From Kitasatospora sp. NBC_01266 (GTDB lineage Bacteria; Actinomycetota; Actinomycetes; Streptomycetales; Streptomycetaceae), in the NCBI RefSeq assembly GCF_036242395.1, contig NZ_CP108458.1, positions 2,170,001 through 2,234,000 on the forward strand: a DNA stretch of 64,000 bases, given 5' to 3'. The position numbers and the translations under genes were made by a program. Shown here one piece after another: positions 1-10,354 of the stretch. Numbering within the stretch: the stretch's first letter is position 1; the number at the start of each line of letters is the position of its first letter. Under the pieces are notes generated by a model. It made no database searches and was not told where the DNA came from. It was given only the letters and a program-made list of their open reading frames with translations.

Positions 1-1301
1 TCCCTGGCGCGGCTGCGCAGGTAGCCGAACGGGCCGTAGGCCAGCCCGCGCAGCTCCTGGCGGACCAGTGTGTCGCCGGTCGGCTCGACGCCGGGCGAGG
101 CGGCCTGCTGGTAGCGGGTGCGGCGGCGCAGGGCGTGCCGCACGCCGCCCGGCAGCCGGCGCACCAGGGCCGGGAGCATGCCGGGTTCGGCGGCGAGGGC
201 GGCGAGCAGGAAGGCGCCGCAGCCGGCGCCGTAGCCGAACGCCTGGTTGACCACGGCCGCCGAACGGCGTTGGTGGCGGTGCCAGATCAGCGCCTCCGGC
301 TGGTAGGCCAGCGTCCAGCCGGCCGCCAGCGTCCGGAAGAAGGCGAGCAGGTCGTCCCCGCCCTTGGCCGGCGTGCCGACGCCGGTCGCCGGGTCGAAGC
401 CGCCCATCCCGCGCAGCGCCGCGGTGCGGAAGGCCATGTTCGCGCCGGTGCCGAAGGATCCGGCGGTGAACGGGAAGAGCGGGTCGCGCGGCGGCCGGGC
501 CAGCGACCAACTGGCCGGGCGGAAGCCCTTGGTGAAGCCGCAGAGCCGTTCCTGGGCAGCCTGCGCCGGAGTCTGCAGCTCGGCCGGCAGGACCAGCCCG
601 GTCACGCAGCCCACCCGCGGGTCGGCGGCGAAGGTCCGGGCCAGCGCGGCCAGCCAGCCGGGATCGGCCAGCGTGTCGTCGTCGGTGAAGGCGCAGATGG
701 TGCCGCGCGCGGCGGCCAGGGCCCGGTTGTGGGCCCTGGCCAACCCCGCCACCGGCTCGCGCAGGTAGCGCACTTGGCTCGGGTAGCGGGTGCGGACCAG
801 GGTGCGGGCGTCGTCGCTCGACGGCGCGTTGTCCACCACGATCAGCTCGTGGCGCGGATAGTCACCGCGCAGCAACGAGTCGAGGCAGAGCTGGAGTTGG
901 TCCACCCGGTTGTGGGTGGCGACGATCACGCTGATCAGCGGCGGGGCGGCGGCGGGGCCGGGCGGCACGGCTGCCGCGCGGGCCGCCGAGCTCGCCGGCA
1001 GGTCCGCCGGCTGCGCTGCCTGGTGGGCGAGTTCACGATGTGCGGCATCGACCAGCAGTCGGCACAGTCCGGCCCGGTCGCCGGGTGCGCCGCTGGCGGT
1101 GACCAGCCCGAGCGGGTGTCCACGCAGCCGCACCAACGCCAACACGCGTCCGTCAGGGCCGGTCGGCGCCTGGCCGCCGGGCGAGCGCAGCTCGCCGGGC
1201 GCCTCCAGGTCCAACTCGACGACCTGCACGGGGGTGTAGAGCGAGTCGCGGGCGGCAGGGCGGGGGCAGGCCGGGTTGGGACGCCGGTCGGAGCCGTTCA
1301 T
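1..1301 (-). CDS. Family 2 glycosyltransferase (3' end outside window)
   Basis: Predicted to move a sugar from a nucleotide donor to a cell-surface or secondary-metabolite acceptor. Translating the minus strand gives an N-terminal region of about 110 residues of unknown role, then a GT-A fold beginning LISVIVATHNR, the metal and donor motif AFTDDDTLADPGW, and a later ANMAFR / GGDDLLAFF acceptor segment. The frame runs off position 1, so the C-terminus is missing. The ATG at 1301 follows GGGGGAG and overlaps the stop of the upstream glycosyltransferase by 4 bp (ATGA), so the pair is probably translationally coupled. The family is clear from the motifs; the sugar and acceptor are unknown. Confidence 0.85.
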   Translation of the reverse strand, partial: MNGSDRRPNPACPRPAARDSLYTPVQVVELDLEAPGELRSPGGQAPTGPDGRVLALVRLRGHPLGLVTASGAPGDRAGLCRLLVDAAHRELAHQAAQPADLPASSAARAAAVPPGPAAAPPLISVIVATHNRVDQLQLCLDSLLRGDYPRHELIVVDNAPSSDDARTLVRTRYPSQVRYLREPVAGLARAHNRALAAARGTICAFTDDDTLADPGWLAALARTFAADPRVGCVTGLVLPAELQTPAQAAQERLCGFTKGFRPASWSLARPPRDPLFPFTAGSFGTGANMAFRTAALRGMGGFDPATGVGTPAKGGDDLLAFFRTLAAGWTLAYQPEALIWHRHQRRSAAVVNQAFGYGAGCGAFLLAALAAEPGMLPALVRRLPGGVRHALRRRTRYQQAASPGVEPTGDTLVRQELRGLAYGPFGYLRSRAR

Positions 1302-2077
1302 CGCTCCCCCACGGCCTTCGTCCGTGCGGGCCGGGCACCCGGGCGCTCGGCGATCAGGGTACGCAGTACCCGTCGGCCGTCCGATACCGCGTGCAGGTGC
1401 GAGCGCCCACCGCGGCGAGGGAGTTCGAAGCTGGGGACCTCGGCGATCCGAAGTCCCTTGCGCAGGGCGTGCGCGACCATCTCGGCCTCGATCTCGAAGC
1501 CGGTGGCGCGCAGCTCCAGGGTGTCCAGGAAGCCGCGCCGGAACGCGCAGAAGCCGTAGCAGAGGTCGGTCAGCCGGGCCCCGTAGAGCCGGTTGACCAC
1601 GGCGAGCAGGGCCCGGTTGCCGAGAGACCGCACGGTGGTGAGGTCACTGGAACCGCCGCCGGAGAGGTAGCGCGAGCCCTTCACGAAGTCGTAGCCGTGG
1701 TCCAGGAAGTGGATGTAGTGCGGGATCTCGCCGGGCGACATCGAGCCGTCGGCGTCGATCATCACGACGTACTCCCCGGTCGCGGCGGCGAAGCCGGTGC
1801 GCAGCGCGTTGCCCTTGCCGGGGCCGCTCTGGCGCACGGTGCGCACGGACGGCAGGCAGCTGGTGGCCATCCGCAGGGTGGCGTCGGTGGAGTCGCCGTC
1901 GACCAGCAGGACCTCGTCCACGCAGCGCGGGATCTGTTCGAACACCCAGGGGATGTTGCGGGCCTCGTCACGGGCCGGGACGACCAGGCTGACGGTGTGT
2001 CGCACCGCGGCCCGGTCCCCGGCCCGGCGCAGCACGCGATCGTCGGCGCGACGGCCCTTGGGCATGGTGGTACTCAT
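1298..2077 (-). CDS. Family 2 glycosyltransferase, dolichyl-phosphate mannosyltransferase type
   Basis: About 259 residues. The sequence reads VSLVVPARDEARNIPWVFEQ, then VLLVDGDSTDAT, GPGKGNALRTGF and MIDADGSMSPGEI. These are the donor-binding and DxD-type motifs of polyprenyl-phosphate sugar synthases (DPM1/GtrB-like). No C-terminal membrane helices are visible, so it is probably soluble or peripheral. ATG 2077 is preceded by GAGAGG on the minus strand; a longer open frame to 2164 has no better start. It is coupled by 4 bp to the next glycosyltransferase, suggesting that one makes a lipid-linked sugar and the other uses it or extends a glycan. The specific product is an inference. Confidence 0.85.
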   Translation of the reverse strand: MSTTMPKGRRADDRVLRRAGDRAAVRHTVSLVVPARDEARNIPWVFEQIPRCVDEVLLVDGDSTDATLRMATSCLPSVRTVRQSGPGKGNALRTGFAAATGEYVVMIDADGSMSPGEIPHYIHFLDHGYDFVKGSRYLSGGGSSDLTTVRSLGNRALLAVVNRLYGARLTDLCYGFCAFRRGFLDTLELRATGFEIEAEMVAHALRKGLRIAEVPSFELPRRGGRSHLHAVSDGRRVLRTLIAERPGARPARTKAVGER

Positions 2078-2315
2078 GGGTGACTGCCTCTCGGAGGCAC
2101 AGAGCTCGGCCCGCGCGGAGCGCGACCCGGCGATGAAGGGTGAACGGGGCAGGCCGCCCACCACGGGTGACTGGCCGATCGGGCGCGTCAGCAGGAGGTG
2201 GTGAACACGTCTCCTGAATCCCGGAGAGGCTCAACCCCCGCGCGCCCCCGCGAGCCTCTGACGCCCGCCGCAACCGCCGGTCGGAACACCCCCCGCGGTG
2301 CGGTACCAGGCCCCC

Positions 2316-2345
2316 ATCATGGGCACCGCGTTCACACGGAGTCAA
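2316..2345 (-). promoter_or_regulatory. Candidate promoter for the glycosyltransferase pair
   Basis: On the minus strand TTGACT (2340-2345) and CATGAT (2316-2321) are separated by 18 bp, close to a housekeeping sigma promoter. It lies about 240 bp upstream of ATG 2077, so the leader would be long. The 2346-2400 stretch just upstream is unusually AT-rich for this genome. Otherwise 2078-2430 holds no recognisable gene. Confidence 0.4.
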
Positions 2346-2432
2346 GGGCTTTTCTATGCAATTCCAGTAATTTGCCGAGGTATTTGCTTAATGTCCGCTT
2401 TTCTGGGACAGCCTTCGGGGCAGCCGTCGGGA

Positions 2433-2465
2433 CGGCCTTCGGGCGGCCTTCGGGCGGCCTTCAGG
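2433..2465. repeat. 11-bp tandem repeat with small hairpins downstream of the GGDEF-EAL gene
   Basis: CGGCCTTCGGG occurs twice and CGGCCTTCAGG once, head to tail. The neighbouring GACGG/CCGTC pairing and CTTCGG tetraloop-like cores could form a series of short hairpins. It sits 30-60 bp past the stop codon at 2494, where a transcription terminator for the minus-strand gene would be expected. A terminator role is an inference. Confidence 0.5.
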
Positions 2466-2493
2466 GGGACCTGTCGACGGATCGTCGAGCCGG

Positions 2494-4617
2494 TCAGCCG
2501 TCGGCCGCGATGATCCGCCGGGCGATCTCCTCGGGCCGCATCGGCCGCCCGAAGTGCCAGCCCTGCGCCTGGTCGCAGCCCATCGCGCGCAACCGGTCGG
2601 CGTGGTCGGCGTTCTCCACGCCCTCGGCGGTCACGGTCAGCCCCAGGGTGTGCGCCAGCGACACCAGACCGCCGATGATCCGCCAGCCCAGCACCTGCTC
2701 GCGCCCGGACTCCTTGAGGTCGCTGACGAAGGAGCCGGCGATCTTCAGTCCGGAGACCGGCAGGTCGCGCAGGTAGGCGAGGTTGGACCAGCCGGTGCCG
2801 AAGTCGTCCACGGCGAGCGAGACCCCCATGTCGACCAGCGAGTGCAGGGCCCGCAGCGACTCGTCCTCCGGTCCGACCACCGCGCTCTCGGTGATCTCCA
2901 GGGTCAGCCGCTTGGGGTCCAGACCGGTGCCCCGCAGGATCCGGTCGATGTCCGGGACCAGTCCGGCGTTGCGCACCTGACGCACCGCCAGGTTGACGTT
3001 GACCTGCGGCGCCCGGTCGCCGAACCGGCTTACCCAGTCGGCCGCCTGACCGCAGGCCTGTTCCAGCACCCAGCGCCCGAGCGGCATGATCAGGCCGGTC
3101 TCCTCGGCGGTGCCGATGAACTCGTCGGGGCCGAGCACGCCCAACTGCGGGTGGCGCCAGCGGACCAGCGCCTCGACCGCCGAGAGCGAGCCGTCGGCGA
3201 GCGAGCAGAGCGGCTGGTAGTCGATGAAGAACTCGCCGCGGTCCAGCGCGACCGGCATCCGCACCGAGACCGCGTAGCGGCTCACCGCGCGGGCGTTGCG
3301 CTGCGGGTCGAAGAGGGTCCACCGGCCGCGGCCCTCCTCCTTGGCCCGGTAGAGGGTCAGGTCGGCGGCCCGCACCGCCGCCATCGGCGTGGTGGCCGCC
3401 ACCGGCCGCTCCAGCACGCCGACGCTGGCGCCGACCGCCAGCCGGTGCCCGTCGACCGGCACCGGCTTGGCGAGCGCCGCCAGCACCGTCTTGGCCGCCG
3501 CCACCGCCTCCTGCTCGCCCCGGCAGTCCTCCAGCAGCACCACGAACTCGTCGCCGCCCAGCCGCGCCACCAGGTGCCCCAGCGGGCGCAACGCCGCCTC
3601 CAGGCGCAGCGCGACCGCGGCCAGCAGCTGGTCGCCCGTCTCGTGGCCCAGCGAGTCGTTGACCACCTTGAAGCCGTCCAGGTCGACGTAGCACAGGCCG
3701 AACCGGGCGCCGGGCGCCGGATCCTCGAAGATCGCCTCCAACTGCTCGAAGAAGGCCGAGCGGTTGGGCAGGCCGGTCAGCGGGTCGTGGGTGGCCTGGT
3801 GGCGCAGCCGCTCCTGGAGGCGGTAGCGGTCGGTGATGTCCTCCAGCATCGCCACCTGGTAGACCGGCGTGCCGTCGTCGTCGCGGATCAGCGAGCAGGT
3901 CAGGTGGGTCCAGACCACCTCGCCGTCCTGGCGGTAGTACGGCTTGTCGAAGGAGAAGTGCTCGCGCTTGCCGCTGACCAGCTCCTCGTAGGCCTCCCAG
4001 ACCCCCGGGGTGTCCTCCGGGTGCACCAGGTCGTTGACCCGGCGGCCCTGCATGTCCTCGGGGCGGGCGCCGAAGATGTCCTGCAGCGCCTTGTTCGCCG
4101 CCAGGATGTTGCCCTCGACGTCGCCGATGCCGATGCCGATCGCGGCGCTCTCGAAGAGCGCCCGGAACCGGGCCTCGGACTCGCGCAGCGCCCGCTCGGC
4201 CTCCCGGCGGGCGCTGTCGGCGGCCAGCCGGATGGCCTCCTGCTCCTGCAGGGTGCGCTCGCGCAGCGCCGAGGCCCAGCCGGAGGCGAAGGCCCCGGCG
4301 AGTTCGGCCGCCTGCTGCCGGCGCTCACCGTTGACCAGCAGGCCGATCGCCCGGGAGAGCAGCTCGGGATCGGTGAAGTGGGCCTCGACCAGCAGCGCGC
4401 CGGCCTCGGCGGCGGCGCCGGTGTCCAGCGGTCGCGCCCGCTGGGCGTCGTGCAGCAGCTCGACCGTGCGGCTGACCAGCCGGTTCAGCGCGCCGGGGTG
4501 CATCGCCGCGCCCTGGCTGCCGCGCAGCAGCCGGGCCCACTGGTCCGGGTCGGGGGTCTGCGACACGGTGGGGGACACGGCAACCGCTCTCTCGCCGGCC
4601 GGCTGCGGCCCAGTCAC
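2494..4617 (-). CDS. PAS-GGDEF-EAL cyclic-di-GMP turnover protein
   Basis: About 707 residues and soluble, resembling Streptomyces CdgA/RmdA in domain order. An alpha-helical N-terminus (about 1-130) leads through a coiled coil into a PAS domain (SEARFRALFESAAIGIGIGD), then a GGDEF domain with intact signature (ARLGGDEFVVLLED), then an EAL domain (VEALVRWRHP, NVNLAV, LEITES, DDFGTG, AEGVEN). In the EAL domain the usual K-I-D metal-binding step reads LKIAGSFV, so the Asp is Ala; phosphodiesterase activity may be reduced. GTG 4617 overlaps the upstream methyltransferase stop by 4 bp. GTG 4578 with GAGAG upstream is an alternative start. In this group c-di-GMP controls BldD and development. Confidence 0.88.
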   Translation of the reverse strand: MTGPQPAGERAVAVSPTVSQTPDPDQWARLLRGSQGAAMHPGALNRLVSRTVELLHDAQRARPLDTGAAAEAGALLVEAHFTDPELLSRAIGLLVNGERRQQAAELAGAFASGWASALRERTLQEQEAIRLAADSARREAERALRESEARFRALFESAAIGIGIGDVEGNILAANKALQDIFGARPEDMQGRRVNDLVHPEDTPGVWEAYEELVSGKREHFSFDKPYYRQDGEVVWTHLTCSLIRDDDGTPVYQVAMLEDITDRYRLQERLRHQATHDPLTGLPNRSAFFEQLEAIFEDPAPGARFGLCYVDLDGFKVVNDSLGHETGDQLLAAVALRLEAALRPLGHLVARLGGDEFVVLLEDCRGEQEAVAAAKTVLAALAKPVPVDGHRLAVGASVGVLERPVAATTPMAAVRAADLTLYRAKEEGRGRWTLFDPQRNARAVSRYAVSVRMPVALDRGEFFIDYQPLCSLADGSLSAVEALVRWRHPQLGVLGPDEFIGTAEETGLIMPLGRWVLEQACGQAADWVSRFGDRAPQVNVNLAVRQVRNAGLVPDIDRILRGTGLDPKRLTLEITESAVVGPEDESLRALHSLVDMGVSLAVDDFGTGWSNLAYLRDLPVSGLKIAGSFVSDLKESGREQVLGWRIIGGLVSLAHTLGLTVTAEGVENADHADRLRAMGCDQAQGWHFGRPMRPEEIARRIIAADG

Positions 4618-5420
4618 GTCAAGAGCCCCACACCGGCCAGGCCGACCATCCGCTCGGGGTGCTCGCCGACCGCGGTGGGCTCGTCCGGGCGCCACTGCGG
4701 CAGGTAGACCACGCCCGGCTCGACCAGCTCGAAGCCGTCGAAGAAGCCGGTGATCCGCTCGACCGAGCGCATCGTCAGCGGAGTGGGCGTGCGGTTGTAC
4801 AGGTCCTGGTGGGTCTCGGCCTGGTCGGGGCGGCCCTCCAGGGAGGCGTGGCAGATGGCCAGCGCGCTGCCCGGCGGCAGCGCCGCGCGCAGGGTGCGCA
4901 TGATGTCTTCGGGGTCCTGCTCGTCGGTGACGAAGTGCAGCACGGCGACCAGCAGCAGCGCGACCGGCTCGCCGGCGCCGAGCAGCTCGGCCACCTCGGG
5001 GCGGGCGAGCAGGTCGGCGGGGTTGGTCAGGTCGGCGTCGACCACGGTGCTGAGCGGGTCGTCCTGCAGCAGCAGGCGGCTGTGCGCGACGGCGACCGGG
5101 TCCTTGTCGACGTAGACCACCCGGCTGTCCGGCTGGATCTCGCGGGCCACCTCGTGCACCGCGCCGAAGGTCGGGATGCCGGAGCCTATGTCCAGGAAGC
5201 GGGTGAAGCCCTGTTCGGCGAGGAAGGTGACCGAGCGGCGCAGGAAGGCCCGGTTGGCCCGCATGATGTGCGGCAGGTCGGGCCACATCTTGATCGCCTT
5301 GCGCGCCATCTCCCGGTCCGCGGCGAAGTTGTGCGAGCCCCCCAGGTAGTAGTCGTAGACGCGGGCCGCTGCCGGCCGGTCAAGATCCATACCCTCGGGC
5401 ACCCACGGTGGTCGCCGCAT
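4614..5420 (-). CDS. SAM-dependent methyltransferase, DUF574/Methyltransf_19 family
   Basis: 268 residues, the usual length for this actinobacterial family (PF04672). It begins with the family hallmark ARVYDYYLGGSHNFAADRE and has a SAM-binding glycine-rich loop FLDIGSGIPT, followed by the acidic strand end VVYVDKDPVAVAHS. ATG 5420 has GGAAGGGG seven bases upstream. It heads a two-gene unit with the c-di-GMP protein (GTGA overlap). Substrates of this family are unknown to me; many copies occur per Streptomyces genome. A link to c-di-GMP signalling is inferred only from coupling. Confidence 0.85.
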   Translation of the reverse strand: MRRPPWVPEGMDLDRPAAARVYDYYLGGSHNFAADREMARKAIKMWPDLPHIMRANRAFLRRSVTFLAEQGFTRFLDIGSGIPTFGAVHEVAREIQPDSRVVYVDKDPVAVAHSRLLLQDDPLSTVVDADLTNPADLLARPEVAELLGAGEPVALLLVAVLHFVTDEQDPEDIMRTLRAALPPGSALAICHASLEGRPDQAETHQDLYNRTPTPLTMRSVERITGFFDGFELVEPGVVYLPQWRPDEPTAVGEHPERMVGLAGVGLLT

Positions 5421-5589
5421 CAGGGACCCCTTCCGACACAGAAATAGACAAGAGGCATTTAGATCATCCTATGAACAATGGGTGACTGCAACCGACGGCG
5501 GGCGGCCCCCGGGGCGCCGGAACAGCGCGCGCCACCCGCCGCTGACCTGCTCCGCGCGCCCGGCGGCCGGCGCGGCGGAGAATGGCGGC

Positions 5590-7356
5590 ATGGCGGGACA
5601 CATCGAGGACTACGCCCTGATCGGTGACCTGCAGACCGCTGCCCTGGTGACCAGGGACGGCTCGGTCGACTGGCTCTGCCTGCCCCGCTTCGACTCCCCC
5701 AGCTGCTTCGCCGCCCTGCTCGGCGACCAGCGGCACGGTCACTGGCGGCTGGCCCCCACCGGCGGCGACTACCGGGTGGAGCGCGCCTACCGCCCCGGCA
5801 CGCTGGTCCTGGAGACCCGCTGGGAGGGCCCGCACGGGGCCGTACGGGTGACCGACTTCATGCCGCAGCGCGAGCACGAGCCGCGGCTGATCCGGATCGT
5901 GACCGGCCTGCGCGGCGCCGTCGAGCTGTCCGGGGAGCTGCGGCTGCGGTTCAACTACGGGCGGGTGGTGCCCTGGGTGCGGCGCACCGACCACCACCGG
6001 GTGGCGGTGGCCGGGCCCGACGCGGCCTGGCTGCGGGTGCCCCCGGGCGTGCACACCTTCGGGCAGGACGGCGCGACCCGCTCGGAGTTCACCGTGCGGG
6101 CCGGGGAGGTGCTGCCGTTCACCCTCACCTGGCAGCCCTCGCACCGGACCGGCACCCGGCGGGTGGACCCCGAGCAGGAGCTGCGCGAGACCACGGCGCG
6201 CTGGCAGGGCTGGTCGGACGGCTGCCGCTACCAGGGGCCGTGGCGGGACGCGGTGCTGCGCTCGCTGATCACCCTCAAGGCGCTCGCCTACGCACCGACC
6301 GGCGGGATCGTGGCCGCGCCCAGCGCCGCCCTGCCCGAGGTGCTGGGCGGGGAGCGCAACTGGGACTACCGGTACTGCTGGCTGCGGGACTCCAGCATGA
6401 CCCTCTCGGCCCTGCTGCGCGGCGGCTTCCGCGAGGAGGCGGCGGCCTGGCGGCGCTGGCTGCTGCGGGCCATCGCGGGCGACCCCGGTGACCTGCAGGC
6501 CGTCTACGGGGTGGCGGGCGAGCGCGGGCTGCCGGAGACCGAGGCCTCCTGGTTGCCCGGGTACGCGGACTCCGCGCCGGTGCGGTTCGGCAACGCGGCG
6601 GTCGGGCAGCTGCAACTGGACGTCTACGGCGAGGTGGTGGACACCCTGCACCTGGCCTGGGCCGCCGGGGTGCCGATGGAGCGCCAGGTCTGGGGGCTGC
6701 TGAAGGCGCTGATGGCCTACCTGGCCGAGCACTGGCGCGAACCGGACGAGGGCCTGTGGGAAGTGCGGGGCCGGCGGCAGCACTTCACCCACTCCAAGGT
6801 GATGTGCTGGGTGGCGGCGGACCGCGCGGTGCGGCTGGCCGAGGCCACCGGGCTGCCGGCTCCGGTCGAGCAGTGGCGCGCGATGCGCGCGGCCGTCCAC
6901 GCCGACGTCTGCGCCAACGGCTACGACGCGTCCCAGGGTGTGTTCGTCCAGGCTTACGGCGGGCGGGAGTTGGATGCCGCGGCGCTCTTCGTGGCGAAGA
7001 CCGGCTTCCTGCCGCCGGACGATCCGCGGGTGCGGCGCACGGTGGCGGCGGTGCGCGAGGGGCTGGACCACGGCGGGTACGTGCGACGCTACCGGGCCGA
7101 CGCGCCCGACGGGCTGGCCGGGCAGGAAGGGGCCTTCGTGGCCTGCTCGTTCTGGCTGGCCGACGCACTGGCGACGATCGGCGAGCCGGCCCAGGCCAGG
7201 GAGCTGTTCGCGCGCACCGTGCGGCTGGGCAACGACCTGGGACTGCTCTCGGAGGAGTGGGACCCGCTCACCGGGCGCCAACTCGGCAACACCCCGCAGG
7301 CGTTCAGTCATGTGGCGCTGGTGAACGCGGCCTTCACGCTGGCCGGCCAGGGGTGA
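5590..7356 (+). CDS. Glycoside hydrolase family 15 protein (glucoamylase or trehalase type)
   Basis: 588 residues, cytoplasmic (no signal peptide). The N-terminal beta-sandwich begins IEDYALIGDLQTAALVTRDG and WLCLPRFDSPSCFAALLG. The (alpha/alpha)6 barrel follows, with GERNWDYRYCWLRDSSMTL and, near 6790, HSKVMCWVAADRA, both characteristic of GH15. Close mycobacterial relatives hydrolyse trehalose, so a trehalase role in spore or stress metabolism is plausible; glucoamylase is the alternative. ATG 5590 is chosen because family homology begins immediately after it; upstream in-frame sequence is low-complexity. It is convergent with glmS across a strong hairpin. Confidence 0.88.
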   Translation: MAGHIEDYALIGDLQTAALVTRDGSVDWLCLPRFDSPSCFAALLGDQRHGHWRLAPTGGDYRVERAYRPGTLVLETRWEGPHGAVRVTDFMPQREHEPRLIRIVTGLRGAVELSGELRLRFNYGRVVPWVRRTDHHRVAVAGPDAAWLRVPPGVHTFGQDGATRSEFTVRAGEVLPFTLTWQPSHRTGTRRVDPEQELRETTARWQGWSDGCRYQGPWRDAVLRSLITLKALAYAPTGGIVAAPSAALPEVLGGERNWDYRYCWLRDSSMTLSALLRGGFREEAAAWRRWLLRAIAGDPGDLQAVYGVAGERGLPETEASWLPGYADSAPVRFGNAAVGQLQLDVYGEVVDTLHLAWAAGVPMERQVWGLLKALMAYLAEHWREPDEGLWEVRGRRQHFTHSKVMCWVAADRAVRLAEATGLPAPVEQWRAMRAAVHADVCANGYDASQGVFVQAYGGRELDAAALFVAKTGFLPPDDPRVRRTVAAVREGLDHGGYVRRYRADAPDGLAGQEGAFVACSFWLADALATIGEPAQARELFARTVRLGNDLGLLSEEWDPLTGRQLGNTPQAFSHVALVNAAFTLAGQG

Positions 7357-7380
7357 CGGTCCGGCGCGCGGCCGTCGTCC

Positions 7381-7414
7381 CGGGCCCCTGCCGTCGGTGG
7401 ACGGCAGGGGCCCG
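7381..7414. terminator. Bidirectional terminator hairpin
   Basis: A perfect 15-bp stem, CGGGCCCCTGCCGTC at 7381-7395 pairing with 7400-7414 around a GGTG loop. It lies in the 75-bp gap between the convergent GH15 gene and glmS. There is no long U-tract, as is common in this group. Confidence 0.8.
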
Positions 7415-7431
7415 CAGCGACGCGGGGCGGA

Positions 7432-9258
<1,827 letters not shown>

Positions 9259-9334
9259 GCTGGACGGGCTCCTTGAGGGTGAGGGGCAACCTTGAGAGTG
9301 ACGAACGGACGGGCGCGGCCGAGGACCGCGGTGC

Positions 9335-9622
9335 TCAGCCGTAGACGATGCGGCGCAGCTGGCGGGCGGACAGCTCCGGGGCCGCCACCCGGCGGGCGGG
9401 CAGCTCCTCGGCGATCCGGGCGAAGATCTGCTCGTTGGTCAGGCCGCGGGCCTGCAACTCGCCGTGCCGCCGCTGGACGAACTCGGTCGTGGTCTCCGAG
9501 AAGTACGCGAGCACCTCGGCCACCACTCGGCCAGCCTCCGCCGGGCCCAGCACGCTGGTCCTGGTGAGGTGCGCGAGCAGGTCCGCGAAGAGGGGCTGGG
9601 CTGGTTGCGGTGAGATCGGCAC
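9335..9622 (-). CDS. Small conserved protein of unknown function, apparently leaderless
   Basis: 95 residues if started at GTG 9622 (VPISPQPAQPLFADLLAHL). It is an all-helical, charged protein with the segment GLTNEQIFARIAEELPARR and no recognised catalytic motif, signal peptide or membrane segment. The frame stays open upstream but passes into a terminator hairpin, so an upstream start is unlikely. A TAGGCT box 8 bp before GTG 9622 and the lack of a ribosome-binding site suggest a leaderless transcript. It lies 76 bp upstream of glmS on the same strand and may be cotranscribed with it. Function unknown. Confidence 0.6.
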   Translation of the reverse strand: MPISPQPAQPLFADLLAHLTRTSVLGPAEAGRVVAEVLAYFSETTTEFVQRRHGELQARGLTNEQIFARIAEELPARRVAAPELSARQLRRIVYG

Positions 9623-9630
9623 GGAGAGTG

Positions 9631-9636
9631 AGCCTA
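9631..9636 (-). promoter_or_regulatory. -10 box of a leaderless transcript
   Basis: TAGGCT on the minus strand ends 8 bp before GTG 9622, so the transcript could begin at or next to the start codon. A TTGTTT 16 bp further upstream is a weak -35 candidate and overlaps the U-tract of the preceding terminator. Confidence 0.45.
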
Positions 9637-9647
9637 GGTTGAGGAGC

Positions 9648-9683
9648 TGAAAAAACAAAGATCCCTGCCCGGAATCGGGCAGG
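9648..9683 (-). terminator. Rho-independent terminator
   Basis: On the minus strand CCTGCCCG, an ATTC loop and CGGGCAGG form a perfect 8-bp stem, followed by GATCTTTGTTTTTTC. This is a classical stem plus U-tract, rare in this genome. It ends the transcript of the DUF6230-DUF6114 genes. Confidence 0.85.
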
Positions 9684-9710
9684 AATCTCAGTTCCCGTCA
9701 CACGGAGGGC

Positions 9711-10352
9711 CTACTGGGGCGACGGGGCACCCCTGCGACGGGCGAGCAGCCGGCGGCGGGCGGGCTGCTCGGGGAGCCAGCCGAACGCCAGGGTGCTGCC
9801 GATCAGGCCCAGCAGCAGGCCCAGCAGGAAGCCGCCGAGGTTGGAGGTGACCCAGGTGGCCAGGGTGAGCAGCACGGCCAGCACCGAGTAGAAGAGGCGC
9901 TGGGCGGGGCTGAAGAGCAGCAGCAGGCCGCAGAGCACCAGGACCAGCGGGACCAGGAAGCCCGCCAGGCCCTGCATGCCGACGTGCAGGATCACCGGGA
10001 GCGGGGCCTTCATGGTGAGCAGGATCTCGCCGCCCGCGAGGGTGACCAGGACCCCGCCCCAGAACGGGCGGCGACCGCGCCAGGCCTTGAAGGAGCGGCC
10101 TGGCACGGGTGGGGGTGGCGCCGCGTCCGGGGCGGGGGCCGATTCGGAGGTGGTCTCGGTGGCGGGGTCGGGCTCGGCGGCGGGCGGCTCGGCGGCGCGC
10201 TCGGCGGCGGGCGGCTCGGCGGCGCGCTCGGCGGCGGGCGGCTCGGCAATGGCGAAGGCGAGCTGCTCGGCCGCCTCGGGCGCTGCGGCCGGCTGCGGCT
10301 CGCCGGGCTCCGGCGGGGGCGTGTCCGCCCCCGCCGTCGGGGCGTCCGTCAT
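9711..10352 (-). CDS. DUF6114 family membrane protein
   Basis: 213 residues. The N-terminal half (about 1-85) is disordered and rich in Ala, Pro and Glu, with a repeated EPPAAERAA unit. After a basic segment (SFKAWRGRRPFWGG) come about four hydrophobic helices, ending in a basic tail. ATG 10352 lies 2 bp after the stop of the DUF6230 gene, so the two are an operon. In actinobacteria these two families are, from memory, regularly neighbours; no activity is known to me. The arrangement suggests a membrane partner of an exported DUF6230 protein. That role is an inference. Confidence 0.8.
   Translation of the reverse strand: MTDAPTAGADTPPPEPGEPQPAAAPEAAEQLAFAIAEPPAAERAAEPPAAERAAEPPAAEPDPATETTSESAPAPDAAPPPPVPGRSFKAWRGRRPFWGGVLVTLAGGEILLTMKAPLPVILHVGMQGLAGFLVPLVLVLCGLLLLFSPAQRLFYSVLAVLLTLATWVTSNLGGFLLGLLLGLIGSTLAFGWLPEQPARRRLLARRRGAPSPQ
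10174..10247. repeat. 27-bp tandem repeat inside the DUF6114 gene
   Basis: A 27-bp unit beginning TCGGCGGCGGGCGGCTCGG is present in 2.7 perfect copies starting at 10174, 10201 and 10228. It encodes the EPPAAERAA repeat of the disordered N-terminus. Being a multiple of three, copy-number change would alter linker length only. Confidence 0.85.
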
Positions 10353-10354
10353 GC

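Noticed and set aside
135..2204. Long plus-strand open frames (135-1559, 1391-2083)
   Set aside because: They lie antisense to two clear glycosyltransferases and encode Arg/Gly/Ala-rich sequence without motifs; typical high-GC shadows.
2554..4707. 717-codon plus-strand open frame
   Set aside because: Antisense to the GGDEF-EAL gene; composition is low-complexity and no family motif appears.
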